Shown piece after piece: positions 45,555 to 55,732 of a DNA stretch of 64,000 bases. A program made the translations under genes and the position numbers. Within the stretch, counting starts at the first letter, position 1; the number at the start of each line of letters is the position of its first letter. This DNA is from [Empedobacter] haloabium (GTDB taxonomy: Bacteria; Pseudomonadota; Gammaproteobacteria; Burkholderiales; Burkholderiaceae_D), in NCBI GenBank assembly GCA_008011715.2, contig CP136508.1:4278001-4342000 (forward strand). Reading direction: 5' to 3'. The notes beneath the pieces were generated by a model that saw only the letters and a program-made list of their open reading frames with translations, ran no database searches and was not told the DNA's origin.

Positions 45555-46868
45555 TTAACGGCTCTCCCGGTCGCGCGACGATTCACGGGCGCGGTTGCTG
45601 TCGCGGCGCGGATCGGTCGAGCTCATGGTGTTCTCGGGCGGCGGCAGCAGCACGGCCGACGGTGGCGGCGCGCTGATGTTGCTGCGGTTCGCTTCGGTCG
45701 CGGCGACCTGGGCGATCAGCTTGTCCAGCGGCAGGTACAAGAGGTTGCTGCCGGCCTTGGCATCGACCATCACCTTGCTGGTGTTGGCGAAGATTTGCTG
45801 CATCGTCTCCAGGTACATGCGGTCGCGCGTGACGGCCGGGGCCTTCTGGTATTCCACCAGCACGGCCTTGAAGCGGTCGGCGTTACCCAGCGCGTTCTCG
45901 GTCACCATCGAGCGGTAGGCTTCCGCCTCCTGCTGCAGGCGGAACGCGAAGCCGCGCGCCTTCGGGATGATGTCGTTGGCGTAGGCCTGGCCTTCGTTTT
46001 TCTGGCGCTCGCGGTCCTGGCCGGCCTTGACGGCGTCGTCGAACGCGGCCTGCACCTGCTCGGGCGGCTGCACGGCCTGCATCGTCACGTTGGTGACCAT
46101 CGCGCCGGACGCGTAGCGGTCCAGGATCTGCTGCATCAGCTGCTGCGTCTCGAACGCGACCTTCTCGCGGCCCTCGTACAGCACGAAGTCCATCTTGCTC
46201 TTGCCGACGATTTCGCGGATCGACGTCTCGGCCACCTGGCGCACCGTGTCTTCCGCGTCGCGGTTGTTGTACAGCCAGGCCTTCGGATCGGACAGGCGGT
46301 ACTGCACGGCGAACTGGATGTCGATGATGTTCTCGTCGTCGGTCAGCATCAGCGACTCGGCGGCCTGCTTGTTGCGCACATTGGTACGGTAGCCCACCTC
46401 GACGGTGCGCACCTGCGACACGTTGACGGTCTCGTTGGCCTGGAACGGATACGGCCAGCGCCAGTTGAAGCCGGCCGGCGTCTCGTGGCTGTAGCGCCCG
46501 AACGTCGTGACGATGCCCTTCTGGCCTTCCTGCACGATGAACGCACCGCTGGCCAGCCACACCAGCACGGCGATGGTCGCGACGGCGCCGACGGTAATGC
46601 CGGCGCCCTTCAGTTCGCCACCGCCGCCGCCGCCGCCGCCGCCACCGCCGTTATTGCGGTTCTTGTTGCCGAACAGGCCGTTCAGGCGCTGGTTGAAATC
46701 GCGCCACAACTGATCGAGATCCGGCGGACCTTCACCGGGCTTTTTGCCTTCCTGGGCTTGCCTGTTGCCGTCCTTGTCCGAGCCCCAGCGGGGATCGTTC
46801 AACGACAGTTTCAGGCCTTTTCTCTTCTTGAAGTAGGAAAGAGGCATCTTATTAGTGTGTTCCGACAT
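45555..46868 (-). CDS. hflK: FtsH protease activity modulator HflK
   Basis: 437 aa. A cytoplasmic N-terminus of about 75 residues with a Gly-rich linker including eleven consecutive glycines, one membrane span (ITVGAVATIAVLVWLASGAFIV), an SPFH domain and a C-terminal helical region. Partner of HflC around FtsH. The start overlaps the end of hflX by 17 bp. The glycine run is coded by a GCC-type repeat at 46617-46649 that could change length by slippage. Confidence 0.97.
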   Translation of the reverse strand: MSEHTNKMPLSYFKKRKGLKLSLNDPRWGSDKDGNRQAQEGKKPGEGPPDLDQLWRDFNQRLNGLFGNKNRNNGGGGGGGGGGGELKGAGITVGAVATIAVLVWLASGAFIVQEGQKGIVTTFGRYSHETPAGFNWRWPYPFQANETVNVSQVRTVEVGYRTNVRNKQAAESLMLTDDENIIDIQFAVQYRLSDPKAWLYNNRDAEDTVRQVAETSIREIVGKSKMDFVLYEGREKVAFETQQLMQQILDRYASGAMVTNVTMQAVQPPEQVQAAFDDAVKAGQDRERQKNEGQAYANDIIPKARGFAFRLQQEAEAYRSMVTENALGNADRFKAVLVEYQKAPAVTRDRMYLETMQQIFANTSKVMVDAKAGSNLLYLPLDKLIAQVAATEANRSNISAPPPSAVLLPPPENTMSSTDPRRDSNRARESSRDRESR

Positions 46869-47997
46869 GGGTGAATGTGGAAATAGCGTCCGGCGCTACA
46901 TCGTCCCGGGGATGGGCGTCGGCTTCCTGCTGGTCCCTGGCTGCCTCGATGATGGCGTCGCGCAGCAGGTCCAGTCCGGCTCCCGTGCGCGCGCTGATGA
47001 AAACGCGTGAAATCTTATCATATTCATCACGCTCCACGGCCGGTTCCTGCCCCGCCGCGTCGATCTTGTTCCACACCAGGATCTGGGGGATGTGATCGGC
47101 GCCGATCTCGCGCAGGACCATGTTGACCTGCTCGATCTGCTCCATCTTGACGGGGCTGGCCGCATCGACGACGTGCAGCAGCAGGTCCGCATGGATGGTT
47201 TCCTCCAGCGTGGCGCGGAACGCCGCCACCAGCTGGTGGGGCAGCTCGCGCACGAAGCCGACCGTGTCGGAAAGGACCACGTGGCCCGTCTCCTCGCCCA
47301 TGTACATGCGGCGCGAGGTGGTGTCCAGCGTGGCGAACAGCTGGTCGGCGACGTACACGCCGGCCTTGGTCATCGTGTTGAACAGCGTGGACTTGCCGGC
47401 GTTGGTATAACCGACCAGCGAGACGGAGAAGGTCTTGTTGCGGCCGCGCGCGCGGCGCTGGGTCTCGTGCTGCTTGCGCAGCTTGGCCAGCCGCGCGCGC
47501 AGCATCTTGACGCGCTCGCCGATCAGCCGGCGGTCGGTCTCCAGCTGGGTTTCGCCGGGACCGCGCAAGCCGATACCGCCCTTCTGCCGCTCCAGGTGAG
47601 TCCAGCCGCGGATCAGCCGCGTGGACAGGTGCTGCAGCTGCGCCAGCTCGACCTGCAGCTTGCCCTCGTGGCTCTGCGCCCGCTGGGCGAAGATGTCGAG
47701 GATCAGGCTGGTACGGTCGAGCACGCGCACGTTCAGGCGTTTCTCGAGGTTGCGCTGCTGGGCAGGCGACAGCGCATGGTTGAAGATGACGATCTCCAGC
47801 TTCAGGTCCTGCACGGCATGGCCGATCTCGTCGGCCTTGCCGCTGCCGACGAAATAGGCTGCATCCGGACTGGAGCGTTTGCCGGTAACGGTCGTGACGG
47901 GCTCCGCCCCCGCGGAACGCGCGAGCAAGGTCAACTCCTCGATACTGGCGGCGAAGTCGCCCTGACCGAAATCGACTCCGACTAAGGCTGCGCGCAT
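46852..47997 (-). CDS. hflX: GTPase HflX
   Basis: 381 aa. N-terminal HflX domain (KADEIGHAVQDLKLEIVIFNHALSPAQQRNLEKRLNVRVLDRTSLILDIFAQRAQSHEGKLQVELAQL, quoted only to show its order: substrate-binding then helical), then a TRAFAC GTPase with P-loop GYTNAGKS, DTVGFVRELPH and NKID. HflX splits stalled or heat-damaged 70S ribosomes. Located between hfq and hflK as in most Proteobacteria. Confidence 0.97.
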   Translation of the reverse strand: MRAALVGVDFGQGDFAASIEELTLLARSAGAEPVTTVTGKRSSPDAAYFVGSGKADEIGHAVQDLKLEIVIFNHALSPAQQRNLEKRLNVRVLDRTSLILDIFAQRAQSHEGKLQVELAQLQHLSTRLIRGWTHLERQKGGIGLRGPGETQLETDRRLIGERVKMLRARLAKLRKQHETQRRARGRNKTFSVSLVGYTNAGKSTLFNTMTKAGVYVADQLFATLDTTSRRMYMGEETGHVVLSDTVGFVRELPHQLVAAFRATLEETIHADLLLHVVDAASPVKMEQIEQVNMVLREIGADHIPQILVWNKIDAAGQEPAVERDEYDKISRVFISARTGAGLDLLRDAIIEAARDQQEADAHPRDDVAPDAISTFTHVGTH

Positions 47998-48061
47998 ACG
48001 ACGGTCAGGCGAGGTTGAAGCGAACGAGCGGGGAACGGCGTTGTCTCATCGATCAACGCGT

Positions 48062-48298
48062 TCACTCGGCCTCGGATTCGATGTTGAGGTTGACGGCGCG
48101 TGCGGGAACCACGGTCGAGATGGCGTGCTTGTAGACCATCTGGGTGACGGTGTTACGCAGCAGGACGACGTACTGGTCGAACGACTCGATATGGCCTTGC
48201 AGTTTGATACCGTTGACCAGGTAGATCGAGACGGGAACGTGCTCTTTACGCAGCGCATTCAGAAATGGGTCTTGTAACAATTGCCCTTTATTGCTCAT
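48062..48298 (-). CDS. hfq: RNA chaperone Hfq
   Basis: 78 aa, short C-terminal tail as in other betaproteobacteria. Sm1 region ([31 protein letters not shown]) and Sm2 with the conserved YKHA motif. Hexameric RNA-binding protein that pairs small RNAs with mRNAs. GGAG lies just before the ATG. The 463 bp upstream hold a nested palindromic element. Confidence 0.98.
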   Translation of the reverse strand: MSNKGQLLQDPFLNALRKEHVPVSIYLVNGIKLQGHIESFDQYVVLLRNTVTQMVYKHAISTVVPARAVNLNIESEAE

Positions 48299-48475
48299 AA
48301 CAGCTCCAGTTTATGTTGTTGTGTTGGAATTGGAGGCGAAACGCTTGAATTCAAGTGCCGGCCACACCCCTTTTACAGAGGGAAAACGCGCCCTCCGCAT
48401 GGCAGGAATGCTTTGGGGCTACTGTAACCTGTTTTCGTGTTTTATGCAGTGTCGCGGGAGATAAATCGTGTGCTT

Positions 48476-48755
48476 GGGGTCTGTCCCCGGTAAGGGTTGG
48501 CTGGGACGAAGTCAGCAGCGGCTTTAGGGGACTGACCCCGGTTTTTATCGCAGCAGCTTGCAAGTCGAGACGTCCACGCGGCGCCCGAAGAACCCCGCAG
48601 GTGACAGGCACCTATCTTGGGGCGTTTCCGCCCCAAGATAGGTGCCTGTCACCATGGGTCTGTTGCGGCTCGGCCGCTGCGATAAAAACCGGGGTCAGTC
48701 CCCTAGATACGTCGCTAGCGAGCGCTGAGGCCGCTACTTACCGGGGACAGACCCC
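48476..48755. repeat. Nested palindromic element E
   Basis: Three perfect inverted repeats inside one another: outer arms 19 bp (48476-48494 with 48737-48755, GGGGTCTGTCCCC core), middle arms 30 bp (48525-48554 with 48676-48705, GGGGACTGACCCC core), inner arms 25 bp (48600-48624 with 48629-48653). An RNA from either strand could fold into one long branched stem of 280 nt. Confidence 0.92.
48600..48653. repeat. Inner hairpin of element E, GACAGGCACC type
   Basis: Perfect 25-bp arms with a TTTC loop, beginning GGTGACAGGCACC. Same type as elements B and F but with a different inner arm sequence that is still perfectly complementary. Confidence 0.92.
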
Positions 48756-48761
48756 TGCCAA

Positions 48762-50105
48762 CTATTCCTTGCGCTTGTCGAAAGGATTCTTGCCGGTACG
48801 CAGCTCGATACGCAGCGGCGTGCCGACCAGGTTGAACGTGTCGCGGAAGTGCTTTTCCAGGTAGCGCTTGTACGGCTCGCTGATCGCGTCCAGCGAGTTG
48901 CCGTGGATGACGATGATCGGCGGGTTCATGCCGCCCTGGTGGGCGTAGCGCATCTTCGGCCGCATGCCGCCCTTGCGCTTGGGCTCCTGCTTCTCGACCG
49001 CCTCGGCCAGCGCGCGCGTCAGCTTCGGCGTCGACAGGTCGGCCATTGCCGCGGCGTAGGCGCCGTCCACGGACTTCATCAGCTGCACCACGCCGGTGCC
49101 CTTCAGTGCGGAGATGAAGTGGGTCTTGGCGAAGCCGAGGAAGTCCAGCTTGCGGTCCAGGTCCATCTTGATCTGGTCGCGCTGGTCGGAGGTCAGGCCG
49201 TCCCACTTGTTGACGGCGACGACCAGCGCGCGCCCGCTTTCCAGGATGAAGCCGGCGATGTGGGCGTCCTGCTCCGAGACGTCCTGCTGGGCGTCCAGCA
49301 TCAGCACGACCACGTTCGCTTCCGAGATCGACTGCAGCGTCTTCACGACCGAGAACTTCTCGACCGCCTCGAACACCTTGCCGCGGCGGCGGATGCCGGC
49401 CGTGTCGATCAGCGTGTAGTGCTTGCCGTCGCGCTCGAACGGGATCTCGATCGAGTCGCGCGTGGTACCCGGCATGTCGAAGGCGATGACGCGCTCCTCG
49501 CCCACCAGCGTGTTGATCAGGGTGGACTTGCCCACGTTCGGGCGGCCCACCAGCGCCAGCTTGATGCCGCGCTCGGACGGCAGCAGCTCTTCCGCATCGC
49601 TTGGCCGCGACGCGAACGCCTTGTCCAGCGCTTCCTGCACCAGGTCGTGCACGCCGTCGCCGTGCGCGCCGGAGATCGCGTACGGATCGCCCAGGCCCAG
49701 CTCATAGAAGTCGGAGACGGCCGACGTGTACTTCATGCCTTCGGCCTTGTTCACCACCAGCAGCACGGGGCGGCCGCTCTTGCGCAGGAAGTCGGTGATG
49801 GTCTTATCGTGCGGCGTCATGCCCTGGCGGCCATCGACGAGGAACACGACCACGTCCGCTTCGGCCACGGCCTGCTTGGTCTGCAGCGCCATCTGGAACA
49901 TGATGCCTTCCTTCGCGACCGGTTCGAAACCGCCGGTATCGATGACCAGGAAGGGACGTTCGCCGACGCGGCCCTCGCCATAGTGACGATCGCGCGTCAG
50001 ACCTGGCAAGTCCGCCACCAGCGCGTCGCGCGAGCGGGTCAGACGATTGAATAGGGTCGATTTCCCGACGTTCGGGCGGCCCACGAGTGCAATTACCGGC
50101 TTCAT
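48762..50105 (-). CDS. der: Ribosome-assembly GTPase Der (EngA)
   Basis: 447 aa with two GTPase domains in tandem, the family hallmark: GRPNVGKS at 9-16 and again near residue 188, DTGGF and DTAGIRRRG switch II motifs, NKAEG and NKWDG, then a KH-like C-terminal domain ([18 protein letters not shown]). Needed for 50S subunit assembly. Confidence 0.98.
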   Translation of the reverse strand: MKPVIALVGRPNVGKSTLFNRLTRSRDALVADLPGLTRDRHYGEGRVGERPFLVIDTGGFEPVAKEGIMFQMALQTKQAVAEADVVVFLVDGRQGMTPHDKTITDFLRKSGRPVLLVVNKAEGMKYTSAVSDFYELGLGDPYAISGAHGDGVHDLVQEALDKAFASRPSDAEELLPSERGIKLALVGRPNVGKSTLINTLVGEERVIAFDMPGTTRDSIEIPFERDGKHYTLIDTAGIRRRGKVFEAVEKFSVVKTLQSISEANVVVLMLDAQQDVSEQDAHIAGFILESGRALVVAVNKWDGLTSDQRDQIKMDLDRKLDFLGFAKTHFISALKGTGVVQLMKSVDGAYAAAMADLSTPKLTRALAEAVEKQEPKRKGGMRPKMRYAHQGGMNPPIIVIHGNSLDAISEPYKRYLEKHFRDTFNLVGTPLRIELRTGKNPFDKRKE

Positions 50106-50161
50106 TCTTTTTCAACTCAACCGCGCGAGGCGGTATCAATACTGCTTGGTGTTTAAAATTC

Positions 50162-50186
50162 CGCGGGCGGCCCCTGCGGCCGCCCG
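50162..50186 (-). terminator. Possible terminator or hairpin between bamB and der
   Basis: GGGCGGCC-N5-GGCCGCCC inverted repeat after the bamB stop, followed on the minus strand by CGCGGAATTTT. Strong stem but a weak T-run, so partial termination at most. Confidence 0.5.
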
Positions 50187-50194
50187 GTAGGGCG

Positions 50195-51349
50195 TTACTC
50201 GACCGCGATCGCGGCCACGGTGCCGTCCTGCGTCTGGAAGATCATGTTGGACCCCGCGACGACCGGCACCGACTTGATGGCGCTGCCGTCCACCTGGACG
50301 CGGCCCAGCATGGCGCCGTCCTCGCGCGACAGCAGGTGCACATAGCCCTGGTAGTCGCCCACGGCCACCACGCGGCCGTACGACAGCGGCGTGGACAGCA
50401 CGCGGTTGGCCAGCGAGTCGTTCTTCCACGCGCTGGCGCCGGCGTCACGGCCATATGCGGCCACGGCGCCCTTGTCGTCCGCCACGAAGACGAAGCGCTG
50501 GTCGACGGCCACGCCCACGTCCGACGACGTCGGCTTGGTCCAGCGCGGCACGCCGGTCTGCACATCGAAGCAGCCGACCTTGCCCTGGTACGTGACGGCG
50601 CAGATGTCGTTGCCCAGCACGACCGGGTTGCCACCGATGTCGGACACGCGCTCCAGCTCCGTGGTACCGCGCGGCTCGGCCACCGGCACCTCGAAGCGCG
50701 GCACGCCGTTCGACAGGGCCAGCGCCAGCAGGCGCCCGGCCGGCTGCGCCACGTAGACGTTCGGCGCGGCCACCACCACACCCGGCGCATTGCGCAGGGT
50801 CAGCGGCGGCGTGGTGCGCTGGATGAACCATTTGCGCTCGCCGGTCTTGATGTCATAGGCCGTGATCTTGTTGTCCATGCTGCGCACGATCACCAGCTCG
50901 TCGCTGACGGCCGGGGCCGACAGCACTTCCGACGAAGCCTGCACCTTCCACAGCTGGCTGCCGTTGGCGGCGTCCAGGGCGATGACCTGGCCCTTGGTGC
51001 CGCCGACTGCCACCACCTTGCCGTTCGAGCCAACGCCGGCCGTGAGGTCGGTGCCGGCCTTGATGCGCCACTGCGACTTGCCGGTGGCGGCATCGAGGCG
51101 TTCGACGTTGCCGCCGTTGTCCGCCACGTACAGGCTGTTCTCGGCCAGCGCCGGCGAGAATACGTACAGGCCGGCCTTGCCGGCCGAATGCTTCCAGACG
51201 ATGCGCGCCGGGATCGGCGACTTGATGTCGACCAGCTTCGCGGGCGGGTTCTTGTCCTTTTCCTTGAACGGATTCAGGGAGCCCAGGGTGCCGCAGCCGG
51301 CCGTCATTGCCAGCAGGCTTACGCCGATTACTTTTCCGGTGATACGCAT
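50195..51349 (-). CDS. bamB: Outer-membrane assembly lipoprotein BamB
   Basis: 384 aa. Lipoprotein signal ending TAGC; then an eight-bladed PQQ-type propeller with repeats such as VDGSAIKSVPVVAGSN and VAVGDYQGYVHLLSREDGAML. BamB binds BamA in the BAM complex that inserts outer-membrane proteins. Gene order yfgM-bamB-der is conserved widely in Proteobacteria. Confidence 0.97.
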   Translation of the reverse strand: MRITGKVIGVSLLAMTAGCGTLGSLNPFKEKDKNPPAKLVDIKSPIPARIVWKHSAGKAGLYVFSPALAENSLYVADNGGNVERLDAATGKSQWRIKAGTDLTAGVGSNGKVVAVGGTKGQVIALDAANGSQLWKVQASSEVLSAPAVSDELVIVRSMDNKITAYDIKTGERKWFIQRTTPPLTLRNAPGVVVAAPNVYVAQPAGRLLALALSNGVPRFEVPVAEPRGTTELERVSDIGGNPVVLGNDICAVTYQGKVGCFDVQTGVPRWTKPTSSDVGVAVDQRFVFVADDKGAVAAYGRDAGASAWKNDSLANRVLSTPLSYGRVVAVGDYQGYVHLLSREDGAMLGRVQVDGSAIKSVPVVAGSNMIFQTQDGTVAAIAVE

Positions 51350-51395
51350 AGGTTCTTGTCTGCTCCTCTTGATATGGGGCTGTCGCGCGGCCTGC

Positions 51396-52046
51396 TTACG
51401 CGGCCGGCTTTTCTTCCGGCAGCACGCCGCCGACGGCTTCGAATTTCAGTTCGATCAGTTGGCGTGCCGGGCTTTTCTTGTCGGTCTTGTCCAGCGCGGC
51501 CTGGTAGGCCGTGCGGGCTTCGGCCAGCTTCTGCTGGGCCGCCAGGATGTCGCCCTTGCGGTCGTTGACGCTGGCGGCGAACTGCGCCGGCATGTCGCCC
51601 GACAGCGTCTTCAGCGCCTCATCGTAAGCCTTCTCGTCCAGCAGCACGCCGGCCAGGCGCACTTTCGCCATCGCCTTGTACTCGTCGCTGCCATGCTCGA
51701 TCACCCACTGCAGCTGGGCCTTGGCGGCCTTGTTGTCCTTGGCTTCGAACGCGGCCTTGGCGGCCGTCAGCGCGCCCAGTTCGGCGTACAGCGTCTTGCC
51801 GTAGCGGCTTTCGATGTCGGCGGCGGCGCGCTGCACCTTGGCGTTGTCCTTGCCCACCGCATTGCGCAGTTCGTCGTACAGGGCCGACGCCTCCGCGGCC
51901 TGGGTGCGCTGGTAGTAGTTCCAGCCGGTCCAGCCGGAGTACGCGGCGAGACCCGCCACGACGACCCAGGTCGCCGCATTGCCGTACTTTGCCCACCACG
52001 CCTTCAGGGTGGCGAGCTGTTCTTGTTCTTCGAGATCGTATGCCAT
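51396..52046 (-). CDS. YfgM-family TPR membrane protein
   Basis: 216 aa. Short cytoplasmic start (MAYDLEEQEQLATLKAWWAKYG), one membrane span (ATWVVVAGLAAYSGWTGW), then periplasmic TPR-like helices. YfgM works with PpiD near the Sec translocon as an inner-membrane chaperone component. Positioned between hisS and bamB as usual. Confidence 0.93.
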   Translation of the reverse strand: MAYDLEEQEQLATLKAWWAKYGNAATWVVVAGLAAYSGWTGWNYYQRTQAAEASALYDELRNAVGKDNAKVQRAAADIESRYGKTLYAELGALTAAKAAFEAKDNKAAKAQLQWVIEHGSDEYKAMAKVRLAGVLLDEKAYDEALKTLSGDMPAQFAASVNDRKGDILAAQQKLAEARTAYQAALDKTDKKSPARQLIELKFEAVGGVLPEEKPAA

Positions 52047-52068
52047 GGATGCTTTTCGCCTTCAGGTT

Positions 52069-53430
52069 TTAATGGTGGTAATGCACGTGCTTTTGATCGT
52101 GCTCGTGTTCGTGATCGTCGCCGCCACCGACGACCTGGTCGACGATGTAGTCGACCACGTCGTCGTACGGCACGGTGGCTTGCTGCTGCTCGCCCTCTTC
52201 ACCGCGCAGCGCCTTGACGTTGGCGGTCTTGTTCGCGACTTCGTCGTCGCCGATGATGACGGCGAAGGCCGCGCCGCTGCCGTCGGCCTTCTTCATCTGG
52301 CTCTTGAAGCTGCCGGCGCCCGCTGGCGTCGCGCAGTGCAGCATCACGTCCAGGCCGGCGTCACGCAGGCGCTCGCCCAGGATGAACGCCTGGATCTGCG
52401 CTTCCTCGCCCTGGTGCACCAGGTAGACGTCGCACTGGTTCGGCGCGGCCGTCTCGCCGGCCGATTTCATCAGCTCGATCAGGCGCTCGATGCCCATCGC
52501 AAAACCGACGGCCGGCGTCGGCTTCCCGCCGAACATCTCGATCAGCGGATCGTAGCGGCCGCCGGCGCAAACGGTGCCCTGCGCGCCCAGTTCGTCCGTC
52601 ACCCATTCGAACACGGTGCGGTTGTAGTAGTCGATGCCGCGCACCAGGCGCGTGTTGACGACGTACGGCACGTTGTTGCGATCCAGGATCTTCTTCACGC
52701 CTTCGAAGTGGGCGCGCGATTCGTCGCCCAGGTAGTCCAGCAGCTTCGGCGCGCCATTGACCATGTCCTGCATGGCAGGATTCTTGGTGTCCAGGATGCG
52801 CAGCGGGTTGGAATGCAGGCGGCGCTTGGCTTCCGCGTCGAGGATGTCCTGGTGCTGCTCCAGATAGGCGATCAGGTCGACGCGGTGGCGCGCGCGCTCC
52901 TCGGCGTCGCCGATCGAGTTCAGCTCCAGGCGGATATTCGAGAGGCCCAGGTCGTCCCACAGGCGGCGGCACAGCATGATCAGTTCCGCGTCGATGTCCG
53001 GGCCCGTGAAGCCGACGGCTTCGGCGCCGAACTGGTGGAACTGGCGGTAGCGGCCGCGCTGCGGACGCTCGTGGCGGAACATCTGGCCCTTGTACCACAG
53101 GCGCTTCGGCCCCTCATAGGTCAGGTTATGTTCCAGCACGGCGCGCACGACGCCGGCGGTGCCCTCCGGGCGCAGGGTCAGCTGGTCGCCGTTCATCGAA
53201 TCGGTGAAGGAGTACATCTCCTTCTCGACGATGTCGGTGACGGCGCCGATGGCGCGCGCGAACAGGCGCGTTTCCTCGACGATCGGCGTGCGGATGTTCT
53301 GGTAGCCGTAGCTTTGCAGGATCGATTGCGCGGTGTTCTCGAAGATCTCCCACAGGTGGGCGTCGGCCGGCAGGATGTCGTTCATCCCCTTGATCGCCAC
53401 AATCTTTTCAGGTTTTTTATTGTCAGACAT
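52069..53430 (-). CDS. hisS: Histidyl-tRNA synthetase with a His-rich C-terminal tail
   Basis: 453 aa, slightly longer than the usual 420-430. Class II synthetase: [15 protein letters not shown], motif 2 [20 protein letters not shown], histidine-binding [42 protein letters not shown], and the anticodon-binding domain. The odd part is the end: after the normal domain the chain finishes [19 protein letters not shown], eight His in the last sixteen residues, a metal-binding type of sequence. Coupled in an operon behind ispG (7 bp). Confidence 0.97.
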   Translation of the reverse strand: MSDNKKPEKIVAIKGMNDILPADAHLWEIFENTAQSILQSYGYQNIRTPIVEETRLFARAIGAVTDIVEKEMYSFTDSMNGDQLTLRPEGTAGVVRAVLEHNLTYEGPKRLWYKGQMFRHERPQRGRYRQFHQFGAEAVGFTGPDIDAELIMLCRRLWDDLGLSNIRLELNSIGDAEERARHRVDLIAYLEQHQDILDAEAKRRLHSNPLRILDTKNPAMQDMVNGAPKLLDYLGDESRAHFEGVKKILDRNNVPYVVNTRLVRGIDYYNRTVFEWVTDELGAQGTVCAGGRYDPLIEMFGGKPTPAVGFAMGIERLIELMKSAGETAAPNQCDVYLVHQGEEAQIQAFILGERLRDAGLDVMLHCATPAGAGSFKSQMKKADGSGAAFAVIIGDDEVANKTANVKALRGEEGEQQQATVPYDDVVDYIVDQVVGGGDDHEHEHDQKHVHYHH

Positions 53431-53437
53431 TGTTCTA

Positions 53438-54736
53438 TTAAGCGGTAACTGGTGAGTAATTCTTTTGCACGTAGTCCAGCACGATCTGCTGGAATTCCTG
53501 CACGATGCCTTCGCCGCGCAAGGTGGCGACCTTCTGGCCGTCCACGAACACCGGCGCGGCCGGCGATTCGCCCGTGCCGGGCAGGCTGATGCCGATATTG
53601 GCGTGCTTCGATTCGCCCGGACCGTTGACGATGCAGCCCATCACGGCCACGTTCATCGCCTCCACGCCCGGGTACAGCTTTTTCCATTCCGGCATCTGCT
53701 CGCGCAGGAAGGTCTGGATGTCGTCCGCCAGCTCCTGGAACACGGTGGACGTGGTGCGCCCGCAGCCCGGGCAGGCGATCACCATCGGCGCGAACTTGCG
53801 CAGGCCCATCGTCTGCAGGATCTCCTGGCCCACCACCACCTCCTTGGTGCGGTCGCCGCCCGGTTCCGGCGTCAGCGAGATGCGGATCGTGTCGCCGATG
53901 CCTTCCTGCAGCAGCACGGACAGGGCGGCGGTCGAGGCGACGATGCCCTTGCTGCCCATGCCCGCTTCCGTCAGGCCCAGGTGCAGCGGGTAGTCGCAGC
54001 GCTTGGCCAGCTCGCGGTAGACGGCGATCAGGTCCTGCACGCCCGACACTTTACAGGACAGGATGATCTTGTCCTTCGACAGGCCGATTTCCTCGGCGCG
54101 CACGGCGTTCTCGATGGCCGACGTGATCAGCGCTTCGTACATCACGGCCTGCGCGCTCCACGGCTGCGCGCGGGCCGCGTTCTCGTCCATGATGCGCGCC
54201 AGCAGGGCCTGGTCCAGCGAGCCCCAGTTGACGCCGATGCGCACCGGCTTGTCGTGGCGGATCGCCACTTCGATCATCTGGGCGAACTGGGTGTCGCGCT
54301 TGGCGCCCTTGCCCACGTTGCCCGGATTGATGCGGTACTTCGACAAGGCCGCGGCGCAGTCCGGATACTCGGTCAGCAAGGTGTGGCCGTTGTAGTGGAA
54401 GTCGCCCACCAGCGGCACGTCGATGTCCATCTTGTCGAGCTGCTCGCGGATGTACGGCACGGCGGCGGCGGCCTCGGGCCGGTCCACCGTCAGGCGCACC
54501 AGCTCGGAGCCGGCGCGTGCCAGCTCCTTGATCTGGATCGCGGTGCCGACGGCATCGGCCGTGTCGGTATTGGTCATCGACTGCACGACGACGGGATTGT
54601 CGCCGCCGACCCACACCTTGCGGTTGCCGTGCGCCACCAGCACGCCATGGCTGGCGCGGCGCGGCGTGGGGCCGGACGGGATGGCCTGCGCGGACGCGGC
54701 CGGGAGTATCAGGGAAGACATGCTCGTTACACTCAT
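53438..54736 (-). CDS. ispG: 4-hydroxy-3-methylbut-2-enyl diphosphate synthase
   Basis: 432 aa from ATG 54736 (TTG 54739 or ATG 54721 are alternatives). IspG of the MEP isoprenoid pathway, a [4Fe-4S] enzyme: start [47 protein letters not shown], cluster cysteines in IACPGCGRT and [11 protein letters not shown]. Sits between rodZ and hisS, the standard order. Confidence 0.97.
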   Translation of the reverse strand: MSVTSMSSLILPAASAQAIPSGPTPRRASHGVLVAHGNRKVWVGGDNPVVVQSMTNTDTADAVGTAIQIKELARAGSELVRLTVDRPEAAAAVPYIREQLDKMDIDVPLVGDFHYNGHTLLTEYPDCAAALSKYRINPGNVGKGAKRDTQFAQMIEVAIRHDKPVRIGVNWGSLDQALLARIMDENAARAQPWSAQAVMYEALITSAIENAVRAEEIGLSKDKIILSCKVSGVQDLIAVYRELAKRCDYPLHLGLTEAGMGSKGIVASTAALSVLLQEGIGDTIRISLTPEPGGDRTKEVVVGQEILQTMGLRKFAPMVIACPGCGRTTSTVFQELADDIQTFLREQMPEWKKLYPGVEAMNVAVMGCIVNGPGESKHANIGISLPGTGESPAAPVFVDGQKVATLRGEGIVQEFQQIVLDYVQKNYSPVTA

Positions 54737-54742
54737 CAATGC

Positions 54743-55732
54743 TTATTTGACCTGGACACGCGAGATCGTGCGGTTCGGCAGCTTCGGCAGGTCCAGCGGC
54801 TGGCCGCGCAGCGTCGCGCGCACCCCATCCGGGTTGCCGACCACCAGGGTCGACTGCTTGTCGATCTCGACCGTTTCGGTGCTGCCCGCCTTGACCAGGC
54901 GCGAGATCAGCGGCTTGCTGCCGGGGCTGCGCACTTCGATCCAGGAGTCCTGGTTCACCGTCAGTACCAGCGCGTTCGCACCGGCGGCGGGTGCCGCCGC
55001 GGTGGCCGGCGCCGGCGTCGCGACGACCGGCGTGGCCGGTGCCGTCGCTACCGGCGCGGGGGCCGCGGTGGTGGCCGGTGCCGTTTCGGTGACCGGTGCG
55101 GCTGGCGCAGTCGCGACCGGCTGCTCAGCCGTCGCCGGTGCCGGCGTGGTCGGCTGCACCAGCGGCACGTGCGGCGCCGGCAACGCCGTCGTGGCCGTGC
55201 CCGGCTGGGACGCCACCGGGGCCGGATCGGCGGCACTGCTGGAGCGTTTGAACAGGTCGGTCGAGATGACGCCCGACTGCCAGGCGGCGGCCGCGGCAGC
55301 CAGCACCAGCACGACGGCGCCGCCAACCAGCCAGCGCGTGGGCTTCGGCCGGCTTTCCGTCAGCGACGGGAAGCGCGATTCGCTGAACGATGTCGAGATC
55401 TTTTCGCGCCGCACGGTGCCGTGGTCGGCCGTGGGGGCGACGGTGGGCGTCACTTCGATCTGCGCCACCAGGGGCGCCGGATCGAGCCGCACCACCTTGG
55501 CATAGGCGCGGATGAAGCCGCGCGTGACGGCCATGTTCGGCAGCGACGCATAGTCGCCCTGCTCGATCGCCACCACCTGGCGCGGCGCCAGCTTGAGCTG
55601 GTCGGCGATCTGGTCGATCGAAAGACCCATCGCCTGGCGCTGGGCTGCCAGCTGTGCTCCGGGCGCCTGAGCCTGCTGGTTATTAGGCTGTTCCTGCCGT
55701 TCTGAATCCATTGTTACCCCTGTATCACTCAT
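54743..55732 (-). CDS. rodZ: Cytoskeletal protein RodZ
   Basis: 329 aa from ATG 55732, which overlaps the pilF stop by 8 bp; ATG 55711 with AGGGG upstream is also possible. N-terminal cytoplasmic helix-turn-helix (LAAQRQAMGLSIDQIADQLKLAPRQVVAIEQGDYASLP...RGFIRAYAKV), one membrane span (WLVGGAVVLVLAAAAAAW), a long Ala/Pro/Thr linker of about 90 residues, and a C-terminal beta domain (DUF4115). RodZ links MreB to the cell envelope and sets rod shape. Confidence 0.93.
   Translation of the reverse strand: MSDTGVTMDSERQEQPNNQQAQAPGAQLAAQRQAMGLSIDQIADQLKLAPRQVVAIEQGDYASLPNMAVTRGFIRAYAKVVRLDPAPLVAQIEVTPTVAPTADHGTVRREKISTSFSESRFPSLTESRPKPTRWLVGGAVVLVLAAAAAAWQSGVISTDLFKRSSSAADPAPVASQPGTATTALPAPHVPLVQPTTPAPATAEQPVATAPAAPVTETAPATTAAPAPVATAPATPVVATPAPATAAAPAAGANALVLTVNQDSWIEVRSPGSKPLISRLVKAGSTETVEIDKQSTLVVGNPDGVRATLRGQPLDLPKLPNRTISRVQVK

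Larger units (their letters stand above)
48299..48761. other. 463-bp spacer between der and hfq
   Basis: No gene is supported here. From left to right it holds the hfq upstream region (48299-48475, including a plain AT-richer stretch that should contain the hfq promoter) and the nested palindromic element E (48476-48755), which starts 7 bp from the der stop codon. Confidence 0.8.
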
